Below, in pieces: positions 1 through 9,182 of a DNA stretch of 64,000 bases. Position numbers and translations under genes: made by a program. The notes beneath the pieces are model-generated. The model ran no database searches. It was not told the DNA's origin and was given only the letters and a program-made list of their open reading frames with translations. This stretch comes from Chloracidobacterium validum (lineage in GTDB: Bacteria; Acidobacteriota; Blastocatellia; Chloracidobacteriales; Chloracidobacteriaceae). Position 1 is the stretch's first letter; each line of letters starts with the position of its first letter. Where the stretch lies: positions 975,501 to 1,039,500 of the forward strand of contig NZ_CP072648.1 in the NCBI RefSeq assembly GCF_018304825.1, given 5' to 3'.

Positions 1-1
1 C

Positions 2-1369
2 GTGTCCAGTCGAAAGCTGGACACGACCTTTGGTGAGTTTTCCAATGAAAACCCCTTTGGCGTGAACCTCGTATGCGTCAATGCCGATCAGTTCGATGTC
101 TTTACGAGCCGGGTGACCGAAGCTTTTTTTCAGGATCGCTACAACATCGGCCTCTGGGCTTGGGAGTTGCCGGATTTTCCATCTGAATGGTCTCCCTGCG
201 CCAGGTGGTGCGATGAAATTTGGACGGCCAGCCACTTCATCCGGTCCAGTCTGGAGAAAGCTATCCAGACGCCTGTTTACACCATTCCCCATGTGGTCGA
301 AATTGGACCGATCAAGCCGTTGAGCAAAGCGCACTTTGGACTACGCGAGCAAGACTTTTGCTTTCTGTTTTCATTTGATTTCAACAGCACCCTCGAGCGG
401 AAAAATCCCTTGGCGGCGGTGGCCGCTTTCAAGCGGGCATTTCGTCCCGATGAACCGGTGTGCTTGGTGCTCAAGTGCGTCAATGAACATCTCCACCCAG
501 AGAGCTTTGCGCGGCTCGAAGCGGCGGCGCGTGGGGCGAACATCCGCATTCTCAATGGCTACCTCTCGCGTGAGGAAAAGCATGCGCTGACGCAAGCCTG
601 CGATGCCTATGTGTCGCTGCATCGCTCGGAAGGCTTTGGGCTGACGATTGCCGAGGCGATGTACTTCGGCAAGCCGGTCATTGCTACGGGGTGGTCGGGG
701 AACATGGACTTCATGACGCCGGCCAACAGTTATGCGGTGGAAGCGCGTCCGACGGTCATTCGTGAAACGGTTCATGTGTACCGCGCCGGCAACGTCTGGG
801 CCGAGCCGAATGTCGAACATGCCGCCCGCCTCATGCGTGACGTCTATGATCACCCGGAGGCTGCGCGCGCGCGCGGCGAGCAGGCCGCGCGTGACATCCG
901 CGAACACAACTCCATTGCCGCCGTCGGCCGCATTATCGAGTCACGCTTGCGGGATATTGAGCAGCGCCGCCGTACGCAGGTCATCAGCCGCACTCTGGCC
1001 GCTCGAGCGGCAACAGCGGCTATGACGGCGTCGCCAGCTCCCTTGCCCGTAGATGCGGTGCCGGCGACGCAAAACGGTCATCATCCAACGTCGAGCTGGC
1101 AGCTCGCCCTGCGCTCGAAGCTCGATGTGGCTCGCCAGGCGCTGCCGCTGCCCGGCGAAGCCTACATGGACGATTCCCAGGTTGGGACGCTGGGGCGTAT
1201 CTCGAAGCGTTTTCTGGCCCGCCTGTTTCGGTTCTACATTTTCCATCAAAACAAGGTAAATCAGCATCTCCAGGCGCGGGTGGCCGAGCTGACCGAGGAT
1301 ATCCATCGGCTGAACGAAACTTTGGCTGAGTTGCGGGCTCCGGTGCTGCCGCCTGAAAAGCACCGCTAG
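2..1369 (+). CDS. Glycosyltransferase family 4, 5' end cut by window edge
   Basis: Transfers a sugar from an activated donor during extracellular glycan synthesis; donor and acceptor unknown. The GT4/GT1 C-terminal Rossmann lobe is clear: a SFDFNSTLERKNP stretch near residue 125, then HRSEGFGLTIAEAMYFGKPVIAT near residues 205-230, containing the family's E-x7-E donor-binding element. The last ~110 residues are a low-complexity linker plus a short basic, coiled-coil-like tail. The frame is open to the window edge: the GTG at nt 2 is only the first possible start, and the N-terminal acceptor lobe is short, so the true start probably lies upstream. It is followed after 25 nt by a tandem GT2 gene on the same strand. 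Confidence 0.85.
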   Translation: MSSRKLDTTFGEFSNENPFGVNLVCVNADQFDVFTSRVTEAFFQDRYNIGLWAWELPDFPSEWSPCARWCDEIWTASHFIRSSLEKAIQTPVYTIPHVVEIGPIKPLSKAHFGLREQDFCFLFSFDFNSTLERKNPLAAVAAFKRAFRPDEPVCLVLKCVNEHLHPESFARLEAAARGANIRILNGYLSREEKHALTQACDAYVSLHRSEGFGLTIAEAMYFGKPVIATGWSGNMDFMTPANSYAVEARPTVIRETVHVYRAGNVWAEPNVEHAARLMRDVYDHPEAARARGEQAARDIREHNSIAAVGRIIESRLRDIEQRRRTQVISRTLAARAATAAMTASPAPLPVDAVPATQNGHHPTSSWQLALRSKLDVARQALPLPGEAYMDDSQVGTLGRISKRFLARLFRFYIFHQNKVNQHLQARVAELTEDIHRLNETLAELRAPVLPPEKHR

Positions 1370-1394
1370 GCAGTCGTGTTCATCTTGGAAAGCC

Positions 1395-3284
1395 GTGAAA
1401 TCGCTGCTCGACTATTACCGCCGTCATCCGCACCGGATTCGGCAAGTGATGCAAACGGCGGGCAGGCTCTGGCGCACGGAAGGCGTGAGTGGCATCTGGC
1501 GTCATGTGCGAACCCGCATCGCTGAAGAAAGCGGCGCGGCGCCACCGCGTTGTCCCTACGCCCGGTGGGTTGCGCGCTATGACCGACTGACGCCCACCGA
1601 CCGGCAGCGTATCCAGGAGCGCCTCGGCAAGCTTTCATCTCACCCGCGATTTTCCATCATCATGCCGGTGTGCGACCCGGAGGTGCGCTGGCTGCGCGCG
1701 GCGCTCGATTCAGTCCGGCGGCAGTTGTACCCACACTGGCAACTCTGCCTGGCCGACGATGCTTCAACCAATCCCGAAGTACGCCGCTGTCTGACGGAAG
1801 CAACGCAAGCTGACCCCAGAATCGTTGCAGTGTATCGTCAGGCGCGCGGCCACATAGCTGCCGCGTCAAACAGCGCCCTCGAACTGGCGACCGGTGACTT
1901 CATCACGTTCCTTGATCACGACGACCTGCTGGCCGAGCACGCGCTGGCCTGCGTTGCCGTGGCGCTCGATGTGCACCCCGCAACCGATGTGTTGTACACC
2001 GATGAGGACCAGTTTGACGCACGCGGTCGCCGCTTTGCTCCCCATTTCAAGCCACGATGGAGCTTGGAGTTTCTGCGTTCCTGTCACTATCTGGCGCACC
2101 TGACCGTCTATCGGGCCGCGACGGTGCGCGCGGTCGGCGGCTTTCGTCCGGGATTTGACGGCGCGCAGGATTATGACCTGTGTCTGCGCGTCATCGAGCA
2201 AATCGAACCCGAACGAATTCGGCATCTACCCCATGTGCTTTATCACTGGCGCGTCACGGCCAGCTCAACCGCCGGAAGCGCGGCTGCCAAACCCTATGCC
2301 ACCGTGGCCGGGCAGCGAGCGCTGGCTGACCACCTGAAACGGGTTGCGCCGGAGGCCGAGGTGACCTCGATCAATCCGGGACGTTACCGCGTTCGTTATC
2401 CGCTGCCATCGCCGCTACCGCGTGTCAGTGTCTTGATGGGAACCCGCGATCAAGCGCGTTTGACGCAAGTCGCTCTGCACGGCGTTTTGGCGGCCACGGA
2501 CTATCCCAACCTGGAAGTCGTTCTGGTGGATAATGGCAGTCGTGAAGCCGAGACGCTTCGTCTGTTTGACGCGCTCCGCACCGACGCGCGGGTGCGCGTC
2601 ATTGCTTATGACGCGCCGTTTAACTTTTCCGCCATCAACAATCTGGCCGCGTCCGAAGCGACCGGAAGCGTTTTCGTTTTGCTGAACAACGATGTGCAGG
2701 TCATGCGCCCCGACTGGCTAACGGAGCTTATTCGTCTTGCCATGCGCCCGGATGTTGGCGTGGTTGGGGCAAGGCTTTTGTATCCAGATGACACCATCCA
2801 GCATGCGGGTGTGGTGCTGGGGATTCGGGGCGTTGCCGGACACGTTCATCAACGCACGCCACGTCTGGCCCGGAGTGTCCCTTCCAATGTTCAACTGATC
2901 TGGAATGAGGTTGTCCGGGAAGTCTCGGCCGTTACTGGCGCGTGTCTGGCACTTCGGCGGGAAGTCTTTGAAGCCGTGGGCGGACTCGACGCCGAAAACC
3001 TGCCTGTCGCCTTCAATGATGTGGATTTGTGCCTGCGCGTGCGCGAACGCGGCTACCGAGTTTTGTTTACGCCCTACGTTGAGTTGTATCATCTGGAATC
3101 AGCTTCTCGCGGTTCGGACCACCGGCCGGAACGCCAGGCAGCTTTTCGGAAGGAATGCGACTACATGCGCGCGCGGTGGGGTGAACTGCTTGGCGACGAC
3201 CCATACTACAACCCCAACCTGACGCTCGACCGTTTGGATGCTTCGCCGGCACCGCCGAGGCGTCCGTACTTTTTTCGGGAGTAA
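1395..3284 (+). CDS. Two-domain glycosyltransferase family 2 protein
   Basis: A 629-residue cytoplasmic or membrane-associated enzyme with two GT-A domains in tandem, as in chain-extending or bifunctional polysaccharide glycosyltransferases. Domain 1 (about 85-310) has FSIIMPVCDPE, the metal-site region FLDHDDLLAEHA and a TDEDQFD segment. Domain 2 (about 340-590) has PRVSVLMGTRDQ, VVLVDNGSREAE and a nucleotide/metal region VFVLLNNDVQVM. The first ~80 residues are basic and have no recognised fold. The start is a GTG. A HAD phosphatase follows 5 nt after its stop, so the genes are probably co-transcribed. The sugars cannot be read from the sequence. Confidence 0.88.
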   Translation: MKSLLDYYRRHPHRIRQVMQTAGRLWRTEGVSGIWRHVRTRIAEESGAAPPRCPYARWVARYDRLTPTDRQRIQERLGKLSSHPRFSIIMPVCDPEVRWLRAALDSVRRQLYPHWQLCLADDASTNPEVRRCLTEATQADPRIVAVYRQARGHIAAASNSALELATGDFITFLDHDDLLAEHALACVAVALDVHPATDVLYTDEDQFDARGRRFAPHFKPRWSLEFLRSCHYLAHLTVYRAATVRAVGGFRPGFDGAQDYDLCLRVIEQIEPERIRHLPHVLYHWRVTASSTAGSAAAKPYATVAGQRALADHLKRVAPEAEVTSINPGRYRVRYPLPSPLPRVSVLMGTRDQARLTQVALHGVLAATDYPNLEVVLVDNGSREAETLRLFDALRTDARVRVIAYDAPFNFSAINNLAASEATGSVFVLLNNDVQVMRPDWLTELIRLAMRPDVGVVGARLLYPDDTIQHAGVVLGIRGVAGHVHQRTPRLARSVPSNVQLIWNEVVREVSAVTGACLALRREVFEAVGGLDAENLPVAFNDVDLCLRVRERGYRVLFTPYVELYHLESASRGSDHRPERQAAFRKECDYMRARWGELLGDDPYYNPNLTLDRLDASPAPPRRPYFFRE

Positions 3285-3289
3285 ATCTC

Positions 3290-3919
3290 ATGCTGCTGTC
3301 TGCCGTGATCTTTGACTATGGCAGGGTACTTTGCCTACCTCAGCCGCCGGAGACGGTAGCGGCCCTGGTAACGCGGCTGGGCATCTCGGAAGATTGTTTC
3401 AGACAAGCTTACGCGCAGTTCCGGGAAGCCTATGACCGCGGCACGCTGGATGACGTTGCTTACTGGCAGGCCGTGGCCCGGCACTGCGGCCGGTCGGTGG
3501 ACGCCGAAACCGCATACCACCTGGCCGATTTGGATGCGCGTGGCTGGTCGCATCCAAATCGGCCACTCGTGGACTGGGCCGCGCGGGTGAGAGCGGCAGG
3601 CTTCAAAACCGCGATCCTGTCGAACATGCAGCGGAGTCTCCGTCAGCGGTTGCACAACCTGTGCCCGTGGTTGCCGCCGGTTGACGCGGCTGTTTTTTCA
3701 AGTGACGTCGGGATGGTCAAACCTGAATCAGGCATCTATGACCGAGTGCTGGAAGCGCTGGGCGTGCGGCCGGAGCAAGCCCTGTTCATTGATGACGTTG
3801 AAGCAAATACAGCGGCGGCGCGACAGTTGGGGATGGTTGCTTTGCGCTTTACCGAGCTGCGAGAGCTGGCGCGGTCAATTGCTGCTTTCCCCAAACTGCC
3901 ACAGCTCGACGTTTCTTAA
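3290..3919 (+). CDS. HAD-superfamily hydrolase (YihX/haloacid-dehalogenase-like)
   Basis: A probable phosphatase of 209 residues. All four HAD motifs are visible: motif I AVIFDYGRVL (nucleophile Asp near residue 9, with Gly at +2 as in YihX-type enzymes), motif II ILSNMQ, motif III lysine in GMVKPESGIYD, and motif IV FIDDVEANTAAA. The helical cap between motifs I and II makes it subfamily IA. YihX-type relatives act on sugar phosphates, and the glycosyltransferase neighbourhood makes a sugar-phosphate substrate plausible; this is inference. The ATG is preceded by GGGAG, and only 5 nt separate each end from its neighbours, consistent with an operon. Confidence 0.85.
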   Translation: MLLSAVIFDYGRVLCLPQPPETVAALVTRLGISEDCFRQAYAQFREAYDRGTLDDVAYWQAVARHCGRSVDAETAYHLADLDARGWSHPNRPLVDWAARVRAAGFKTAILSNMQRSLRQRLHNLCPWLPPVDAAVFSSDVGMVKPESGIYDRVLEALGVRPEQALFIDDVEANTAAARQLGMVALRFTELRELARSIAAFPKLPQLDVS

Positions 3920-3924
3920 CCAAC

Positions 3925-5787
3925 ATGCGTGACCAACCTGATCTCGTTGACGAAGCTTCCGGTGTAGCGTGGCGCAACTGGCTGCACCGGAGCCTATTGC
4001 TGCTGGTGCTTGGATTGTTCGCTGCCGCGACGTGGCGTAAGTCGGGTGATCCCATTGTGGACTTCGGCTGTGAGCTGTACGTGCCGTGGCAGATTACCCA
4101 GGGGAAGCACCTGTATCGGGATATGGGATGGTTGGGTGGGCCACTGGCGCAGTATGCCAATGCCTTGGCTTTTGCCTTGTTTGGCGTTTCCCTGACCACG
4201 TTGATTTGGGTCAACCTCGTGCTCCTGGCACTGCTGACCGAACTCATCCGCAGCTACTTTGCGCGCTGCGTATCGCCGGCGGCCGGACTGGTCGCCGGGC
4301 TGTTGTTTCTCACGCTCTTCGGCTTTGGGCAGTACGCGCCGCTAGCAAATTACAACTACATTGCGCCATATCGGCACGAACCGATTCGGGGGATACTGCT
4401 GTCCATCGGCGCTTTGCACGGCGCTACACAAGCCTTGGCAGCGTGGACTGACCGACCCGACCGCGCCAACTGGTGGGCTGGACTGAGCGGACTGCTGTTC
4501 GGTGGCATCCTGCTGACCAAGCTTGAAATGGTCGTGGCGACCGGGGGGGCGCTGGCGGCCGGGTTCGTCATCGGGATCCGTCGTGCGCGCATCCAGCCGC
4601 CTGCCAAACGCAAAGACGCCTGGACGTTAGCACTATGGTTCATGCTGGGCGCGATGGCGTTGCCGGTTGGGTTTGTCGCCTACCTTTCGTTGCACATGCC
4701 AATGACCACCGCTTTGCGGGGGACGCTTGGCAATCTTGTCACGATTCTATCCACCAACCCGACGCAGCAAACATTTTACCGCCACGTGCTCGGCCTCGAT
4801 GCCTGGGAGCAGCACGTCAACCACATCGCAACCGGCTGTGGCGTCGTTGGCGCGGCTGTGCTCGGTATCCTGGTTGCTGAACGCTGGATACCCCGTCGGT
4901 GGCACAGCGCACTTGGGCTGGGTGGGGCGCTCGTGATGGGGTGGCTATGCTACCAAGTCGTGCCCTGGGACTGGTTTGCCAATCCTTTCCCGGTATTGTT
5001 GGCGCTGACGGCAGCGGGTTTGGGTTACGCCTCGATGGTAGCGGAGCGCGAGTCCAAACATCGGCAATGGCTGTCGTTGTTGATGTGGAATGTGCTGGCA
5101 TTGGGGCTGCTTGGGCGCTTGGGGCTGGCGGTGCGGCTCGGTCACTACGGCTTTGCGCTGGCGATGCCGGCCTTTTTGTTGCTGGCCGTCCTGGCACTTT
5201 TTGTCTTCCCTGACGTGATTCGCCGGCAGCATGCCGGAACCGGACAACTTATGAGCGGTGTAGCGACGGGTTTTCTGATAGCGTGCACCGTGGTGCACCT
5301 CCAAGTTGCCTTTCGCTATCACGAGAAAAAAACACAGGTCGTTGGGGCCGCGGGCGACTACCTGATGACCTATGCCGCACCGTGGTCGCCGGTGGGGCTG
5401 GCGCTATCCGAAGCCATCACGGAACTCAGCCACGAGCTGCCACCGCGCGCGACACTGCTCGTGATGCCGGAGGGCATCACGCTCAATTACTGGCTCCGCC
5501 GTGAGAACCCGACCACCTTTCTCGCGTTTGACCCGTACTACTTGACCGCCCGCGGAGGAGAGCCAGCGGTCATTGCCGAGCTGGAACGCCGTCCGCCAGA
5601 TTTTATTGCCCTGACGCGGCGTGATATGCGCGAATACGGCGTCGGTTGGTTTGGCGAGGATCCAAACTATGGAAGGGACATCATGGTCTGGGTTTCACAG
5701 CGGTATGAAGTCGCCCGAATCTTTGGCGAATGGGAAGAGTTTGGCGTCGTCTTACTGAGACGGCGGGATGCAAGCCGGGGCTTGTAG
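3925..5787 (+). CDS. Polytopic membrane protein, GT-C/GT39-like
   Basis: A 620-residue inner-membrane protein with roughly ten hydrophobic segments spread over residues 20-490 and a soluble C-terminal part of about 130 residues. An early acidic pair in DPIVDFGCELYVPW sits in the first periplasmic loop, where lipid-phosphosugar-dependent GT-C enzymes keep their catalytic Asp. That position, the topology and the glycosyltransferase neighbours support a GT39-like enzyme that moves a polyprenyl-phosphate-linked sugar, but no family signature is decisive. The alternative is an uncharacterised membrane protein of the locus. It starts 5 nt after the HAD gene and is the last gene of this cluster before the kinase. 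Confidence 0.65.
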   Translation: MRDQPDLVDEASGVAWRNWLHRSLLLLVLGLFAAATWRKSGDPIVDFGCELYVPWQITQGKHLYRDMGWLGGPLAQYANALAFALFGVSLTTLIWVNLVLLALLTELIRSYFARCVSPAAGLVAGLLFLTLFGFGQYAPLANYNYIAPYRHEPIRGILLSIGALHGATQALAAWTDRPDRANWWAGLSGLLFGGILLTKLEMVVATGGALAAGFVIGIRRARIQPPAKRKDAWTLALWFMLGAMALPVGFVAYLSLHMPMTTALRGTLGNLVTILSTNPTQQTFYRHVLGLDAWEQHVNHIATGCGVVGAAVLGILVAERWIPRRWHSALGLGGALVMGWLCYQVVPWDWFANPFPVLLALTAAGLGYASMVAERESKHRQWLSLLMWNVLALGLLGRLGLAVRLGHYGFALAMPAFLLLAVLALFVFPDVIRRQHAGTGQLMSGVATGFLIACTVVHLQVAFRYHEKKTQVVGAAGDYLMTYAAPWSPVGLALSEAITELSHELPPRATLLVMPEGITLNYWLRRENPTTFLAFDPYYLTARGGEPAVIAELERRPPDFIALTRRDMREYGVGWFGEDPNYGRDIMVWVSQRYEVARIFGEWEEFGVVLLRRRDASRGL

Positions 5788-5825
5788 AAGCAAAAACGCT
5801 TTGGTTGAACAATTGGAATCACAAC

Positions 5826-7781
5826 ATGACAGACCACCCTCGCTATGACGCCCTTCCGCCGGAACTTTTGGCAGCTCTGTTTCAAGACTTTGAGCTTCCG
5901 CTCCTGCTCATTGATTACGACACCCGGCGCGTCATCGCCGTCAACAACGCTTTTGTCCTGGTATCTGGTTACACGGCCGATCAGGTGGTCGGGCAAGAAA
6001 CCAAGCAGTTTTCAATTTTTCCTTCCGACGACGAACGCGAACAAGTTTACACGCAGCTCAGTGCGCAAGGGCGCACTGCCATAACCCTGCTTGTTCGTCG
6101 TCCACGCGGTGACGTTGGCGAGATCTCCCTGCGCTTGACGCTGCTTGAAGTTGGCGGGCATCGCTACATCACCGCTCAGGTCGATGGCGTGACGGGGGTG
6201 GCCCCTGAGTCAAGGTCACAGATCGAACAATTGCGCGATGTTCTCGCCGTTGTTCCTGGCGTGATTTACCAGTACACCTTTGATGTGTCAGGTAAAGGGC
6301 GTTTTACCTACATCGGTGGAAGAAGTGATGAGTTGTTCGGTCTGTCGGCGGAAGTCATTGCCACCGATGAGCGCACTTTCTGGCGGCAAGTGCCATACGA
6401 ACATCGCCTAAGGATAAGAGATACGTTTGCCCCGGTATTTGAAAGCCAGCGTCCCTGGGGTGAGGAATGTCCTTTTCGGCACGCGATCACTGGGGAGGAA
6501 CGATGGCTACAAATCGTCGCCTTTCCCAGAGCTGCGCCGGATGGAGGAACGATTTGGACCGGCTTCTGCTCTGACATCACCGAAATCCACCGCCTACGGA
6601 CTTCTCAGATGGAAGCGCAGGACTTGCTAGAAAAAGAACGGCTGCGAAAGAGCAAACTGGAGTCGCTCGGCACGTTGGCCGGTGGCATTGCGCATGACTT
6701 CAACAACTTGTTGGCGGTTTTGACCGGAAACATTGGCCTCATCAAGCACGAGTTATCACTCAGCCCGGCAAATCAACGCCGATTTGACGCCATCGAGCAG
6801 GCGACCGAGCGGGCAAAGTTGTTGGCCAAGCAGCTTGTGACCTTTGCCAAAGGTGGCGATCCAATTTTGGAAAGCGTTTCACCGGAGGTGTTTGTCATCG
6901 AGCCAATGCGCTACATCCTGGAAGGGCGGGGCGTGCAACTCCACTCTGAGCTGGCAAGTCCACTGTGGCTCGTGCGTGCCGATAAGGGACAACTGATGCA
7001 GGTTTTCCAGAACTTGGCCACAAATGCTGCCGATGCCATGCCACAGGGGGGGAGTGTGAGCGTGACACTCCAGAACTGCGCGCTCGGCGATCAGGAAGTG
7101 CCGGGCTTGGTGGCAGGCAGGTACGTTCGGATCAGTGTCACGGATACCGGCGTTGGGATTGCGCCAGAGCATGTGGCGCGGATTTTTGATCCCTATTTCA
7201 CGACAAAATCCGGTGGGCATGGCCTGGGGCTATCCATCGGTTACTCGGTCGTCACGAAGCATGGCGGGCAAATTATTGTGAACTCGAAGGTCGGGGTTGG
7301 GACACGCTTTGATGTGTATCTACCGGCCAAACCGACAGCCGAAATTACCCTTGAAGCCTCACTACTGACGGAAGACGCTGCCGCCAAATTTCTCCAGCGC
7401 CGATTGCTGGTGATGGACGACGACGAGTTGATTCGAGACCTGCTCGGCGCGATGCTCGAGGCCTTTGGCTATGGGGTGGTCGTATCGCGCCATGGCGAGG
7501 AAGCCATCGAACGTTACCGGACGGCCCTGGAGAGCGGCCATCCATTTCTTGGCGTGATTCTCGACTTGCGGATTGCCAACGGCCTTGGCGGCCAGGAAAC
7601 GCTGGAACGTCTGCGGCAGCTCAACCCAAATGTGACGGCGATTGTGTGCAGCGGCTACCACGATGACGGGGTCATGGCGAACTACCGTGAGCACGGGTTT
7701 GCTGCCAAGCTACCGAAGCCATTTGATGTAAAAGAGCTGGGACGGCTGCTCGAGCGGCTCTTTGGTTCGAGCGATGAGTGA
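5826..7781 (+). CDS. Hybrid sensor histidine kinase (PAS-PAS-HisKA-HATPase-REC)
   Basis: A 651-residue soluble sensor with no transmembrane segment. Two PAS-type folds occupy about residues 15-130 and 140-265. The dimerisation/phosphoacceptor motif GTLAGGIAHDFNNLL has its His at residue 290. The ATPase domain (about 370-515) shows N-box NLATNAADAMP, G1 VTDTGVGI and G2 HGLGLSIGYSV. The C-terminal receiver (about 530-650) has acidic DDDE, phosphoacceptor Asp in GVILDLRI and Lys in LPKPF. It probably autophosphorylates and relays internally; no output regulator is adjacent. An in-frame start exists at 5730, but ATG 5826 clears the upstream stop at 5787 and gives the natural PAS start. Confidence 0.9.
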   Translation: MTDHPRYDALPPELLAALFQDFELPLLLIDYDTRRVIAVNNAFVLVSGYTADQVVGQETKQFSIFPSDDEREQVYTQLSAQGRTAITLLVRRPRGDVGEISLRLTLLEVGGHRYITAQVDGVTGVAPESRSQIEQLRDVLAVVPGVIYQYTFDVSGKGRFTYIGGRSDELFGLSAEVIATDERTFWRQVPYEHRLRIRDTFAPVFESQRPWGEECPFRHAITGEERWLQIVAFPRAAPDGGTIWTGFCSDITEIHRLRTSQMEAQDLLEKERLRKSKLESLGTLAGGIAHDFNNLLAVLTGNIGLIKHELSLSPANQRRFDAIEQATERAKLLAKQLVTFAKGGDPILESVSPEVFVIEPMRYILEGRGVQLHSELASPLWLVRADKGQLMQVFQNLATNAADAMPQGGSVSVTLQNCALGDQEVPGLVAGRYVRISVTDTGVGIAPEHVARIFDPYFTTKSGGHGLGLSIGYSVVTKHGGQIIVNSKVGVGTRFDVYLPAKPTAEITLEASLLTEDAAAKFLQRRLLVMDDDELIRDLLGAMLEAFGYGVVVSRHGEEAIERYRTALESGHPFLGVILDLRIANGLGGQETLERLRQLNPNVTAIVCSGYHDDGVMANYREHGFAAKLPKPFDVKELGRLLERLFGSSDE

Positions 7782-9171
7782 GCAGGGGCGGATGAGTTTA
7801 CGGGCGTGTCATATTCCCTTGACCAGTTGGGGGCGTTTTCCGGTCGCCACGGCGGAAGTGTTGCGCCCGGCTCGGCAGTCCGATTTGACGTGGCTGGTGG
7901 GTGAGCGAGTCTATCCATCGTTGATCGGGCGTGGCTACGGACGGAGCTACGGCGACGCGGCGCTCAACAGTCAGGGTGGCGTCGTGGAACAAACCTACCT
8001 GGACTGCATGCTGGCCTTTGACGAGACCACTGGCGTGCTGGTCGGTGAGGCGGGTTTGCGCCTCAAAGACATCCTCGAAGTCTTTGTCCCGCGCGGCTGG
8101 TTTTTGCCGGTAACACCTGGAACCAAATACATTAGCCTGGGGGGGGCGCTCGCCTGCGACATTCACGGGAAAAATCACCATGGCGATGGTTCGTTTTCCG
8201 GCCACGTTGAGTGGTTTGAGCTGCTCGCTGCCGACGGAAGTGTGCGCCGCTGTTCCCGGACAGAAAACCCCGACCTGTTCTGGGCGACGGCCGGCGGCAT
8301 GGGGTTGACCGGACTGATCCTGACCGTAGCCCTGAAACTCCGTCGGATAGAGACCGCCTACATTGCCGTGGATTACGTTCGCACACGGGATTTGGACGAA
8401 ACGCTGGAACGCTGCGAGGCCGAAGACGACCGTTATCGCTACGCCGTTTGCTGGATTGATTGCCTGGCAACGGGAAGAGCTTTGGGGCGGAGCGTGCTGA
8501 TGCGCGGTGACCACCTCGCCAAAGCCGACTTGCCGGCGCACCGGCGCGCCCAGCCGTTGACTATCCCACGCAAACTTGAAGTAGCCGTGCCGTTTTCCTT
8601 TCCCAATGGCGTCATCAATCCGCTGACCGTCAAAGCCTTCAATACGGTGTTTTATCACAAGCATCCAAGGGCGAAGTCCGGCGTGGTCGTGGATTTTGAT
8701 TCGTACTTCTACCCATTGGACGCCGTGTTGGAATGGAATCGGGTCTATGGTCGGCGTGGCTTCATTCAGTATCAGCCGGTGATTCCGCTCGAAACAAGCC
8801 GGGCCACGTTGATCAAGCTGCTCGAAGCGTTGAGCCAGGCCAAGATTGCTTCGTTCCTGGCCGTCCTCAAGCGCTTTGGCCCGCAGGAGGGGCTGCTTTC
8901 CTTTCCCATGCCGGGCTACACCCTGGCGCTGGACATCCCAGTGACGGATGCCCGGATGTTTGCTGTTCTGGATACGCTCGATGAGATTGTCGTCAACGCC
9001 GGTGGTCGGGTGTACCTGGGCAAGGATGCCCGGCTGAAACCACAACACTTGGCGGCGATGTATCCGCAGCTCCCGGTGTGGCAGCGAATCAAGCAAACGA
9101 TAGACCCGGAAAATCTCTTTGCGTCCGACCTGTCCCGCCGGGTGGGCTTGACGCCGGTGGCGCGCCCCTGA
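7774..9171 (+). CDS. DprE1-like FAD-linked oxidoreductase
   Basis: A 465-residue VAO/PCMH-type flavoprotein closely resembling mycobacterial DprE1, which oxidises the 2'-OH of decaprenylphosphoryl-ribose on the way to the arabinofuranose donor. Visible landmarks are RGYGRSYGDAALN, PVTPGTKYISLGG, CDIHGKNHH (residues 128-136), the FWATAGGMGLTG block, the substrate-side lysine in GRVYLGKDAR (K417) and the tail FASDLSRRVGL. The residue matching DprE1 Cys387, target of benzothiazinones, is Ala385. No DprE2 partner is adjacent. The ATG at 7774 overlaps the kinase stop by 8 nt; TTG 7762 and ATG 7792 are alternatives. The next gene, on the other strand, converges with an 11-nt gap. Confidence 0.9.
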   Translation: MSEQGRMSLRACHIPLTSWGRFPVATAEVLRPARQSDLTWLVGERVYPSLIGRGYGRSYGDAALNSQGGVVEQTYLDCMLAFDETTGVLVGEAGLRLKDILEVFVPRGWFLPVTPGTKYISLGGALACDIHGKNHHGDGSFSGHVEWFELLAADGSVRRCSRTENPDLFWATAGGMGLTGLILTVALKLRRIETAYIAVDYVRTRDLDETLERCEAEDDRYRYAVCWIDCLATGRALGRSVLMRGDHLAKADLPAHRRAQPLTIPRKLEVAVPFSFPNGVINPLTVKAFNTVFYHKHPRAKSGVVVDFDSYFYPLDAVLEWNRVYGRRGFIQYQPVIPLETSRATLIKLLEALSQAKIASFLAVLKRFGPQEGLLSFPMPGYTLALDIPVTDARMFAVLDTLDEIVVNAGGRVYLGKDARLKPQHLAAMYPQLPVWQRIKQTIDPENLFASDLSRRVGLTPVARP

Positions 9172-9182
9172 TGGTTCACCCG

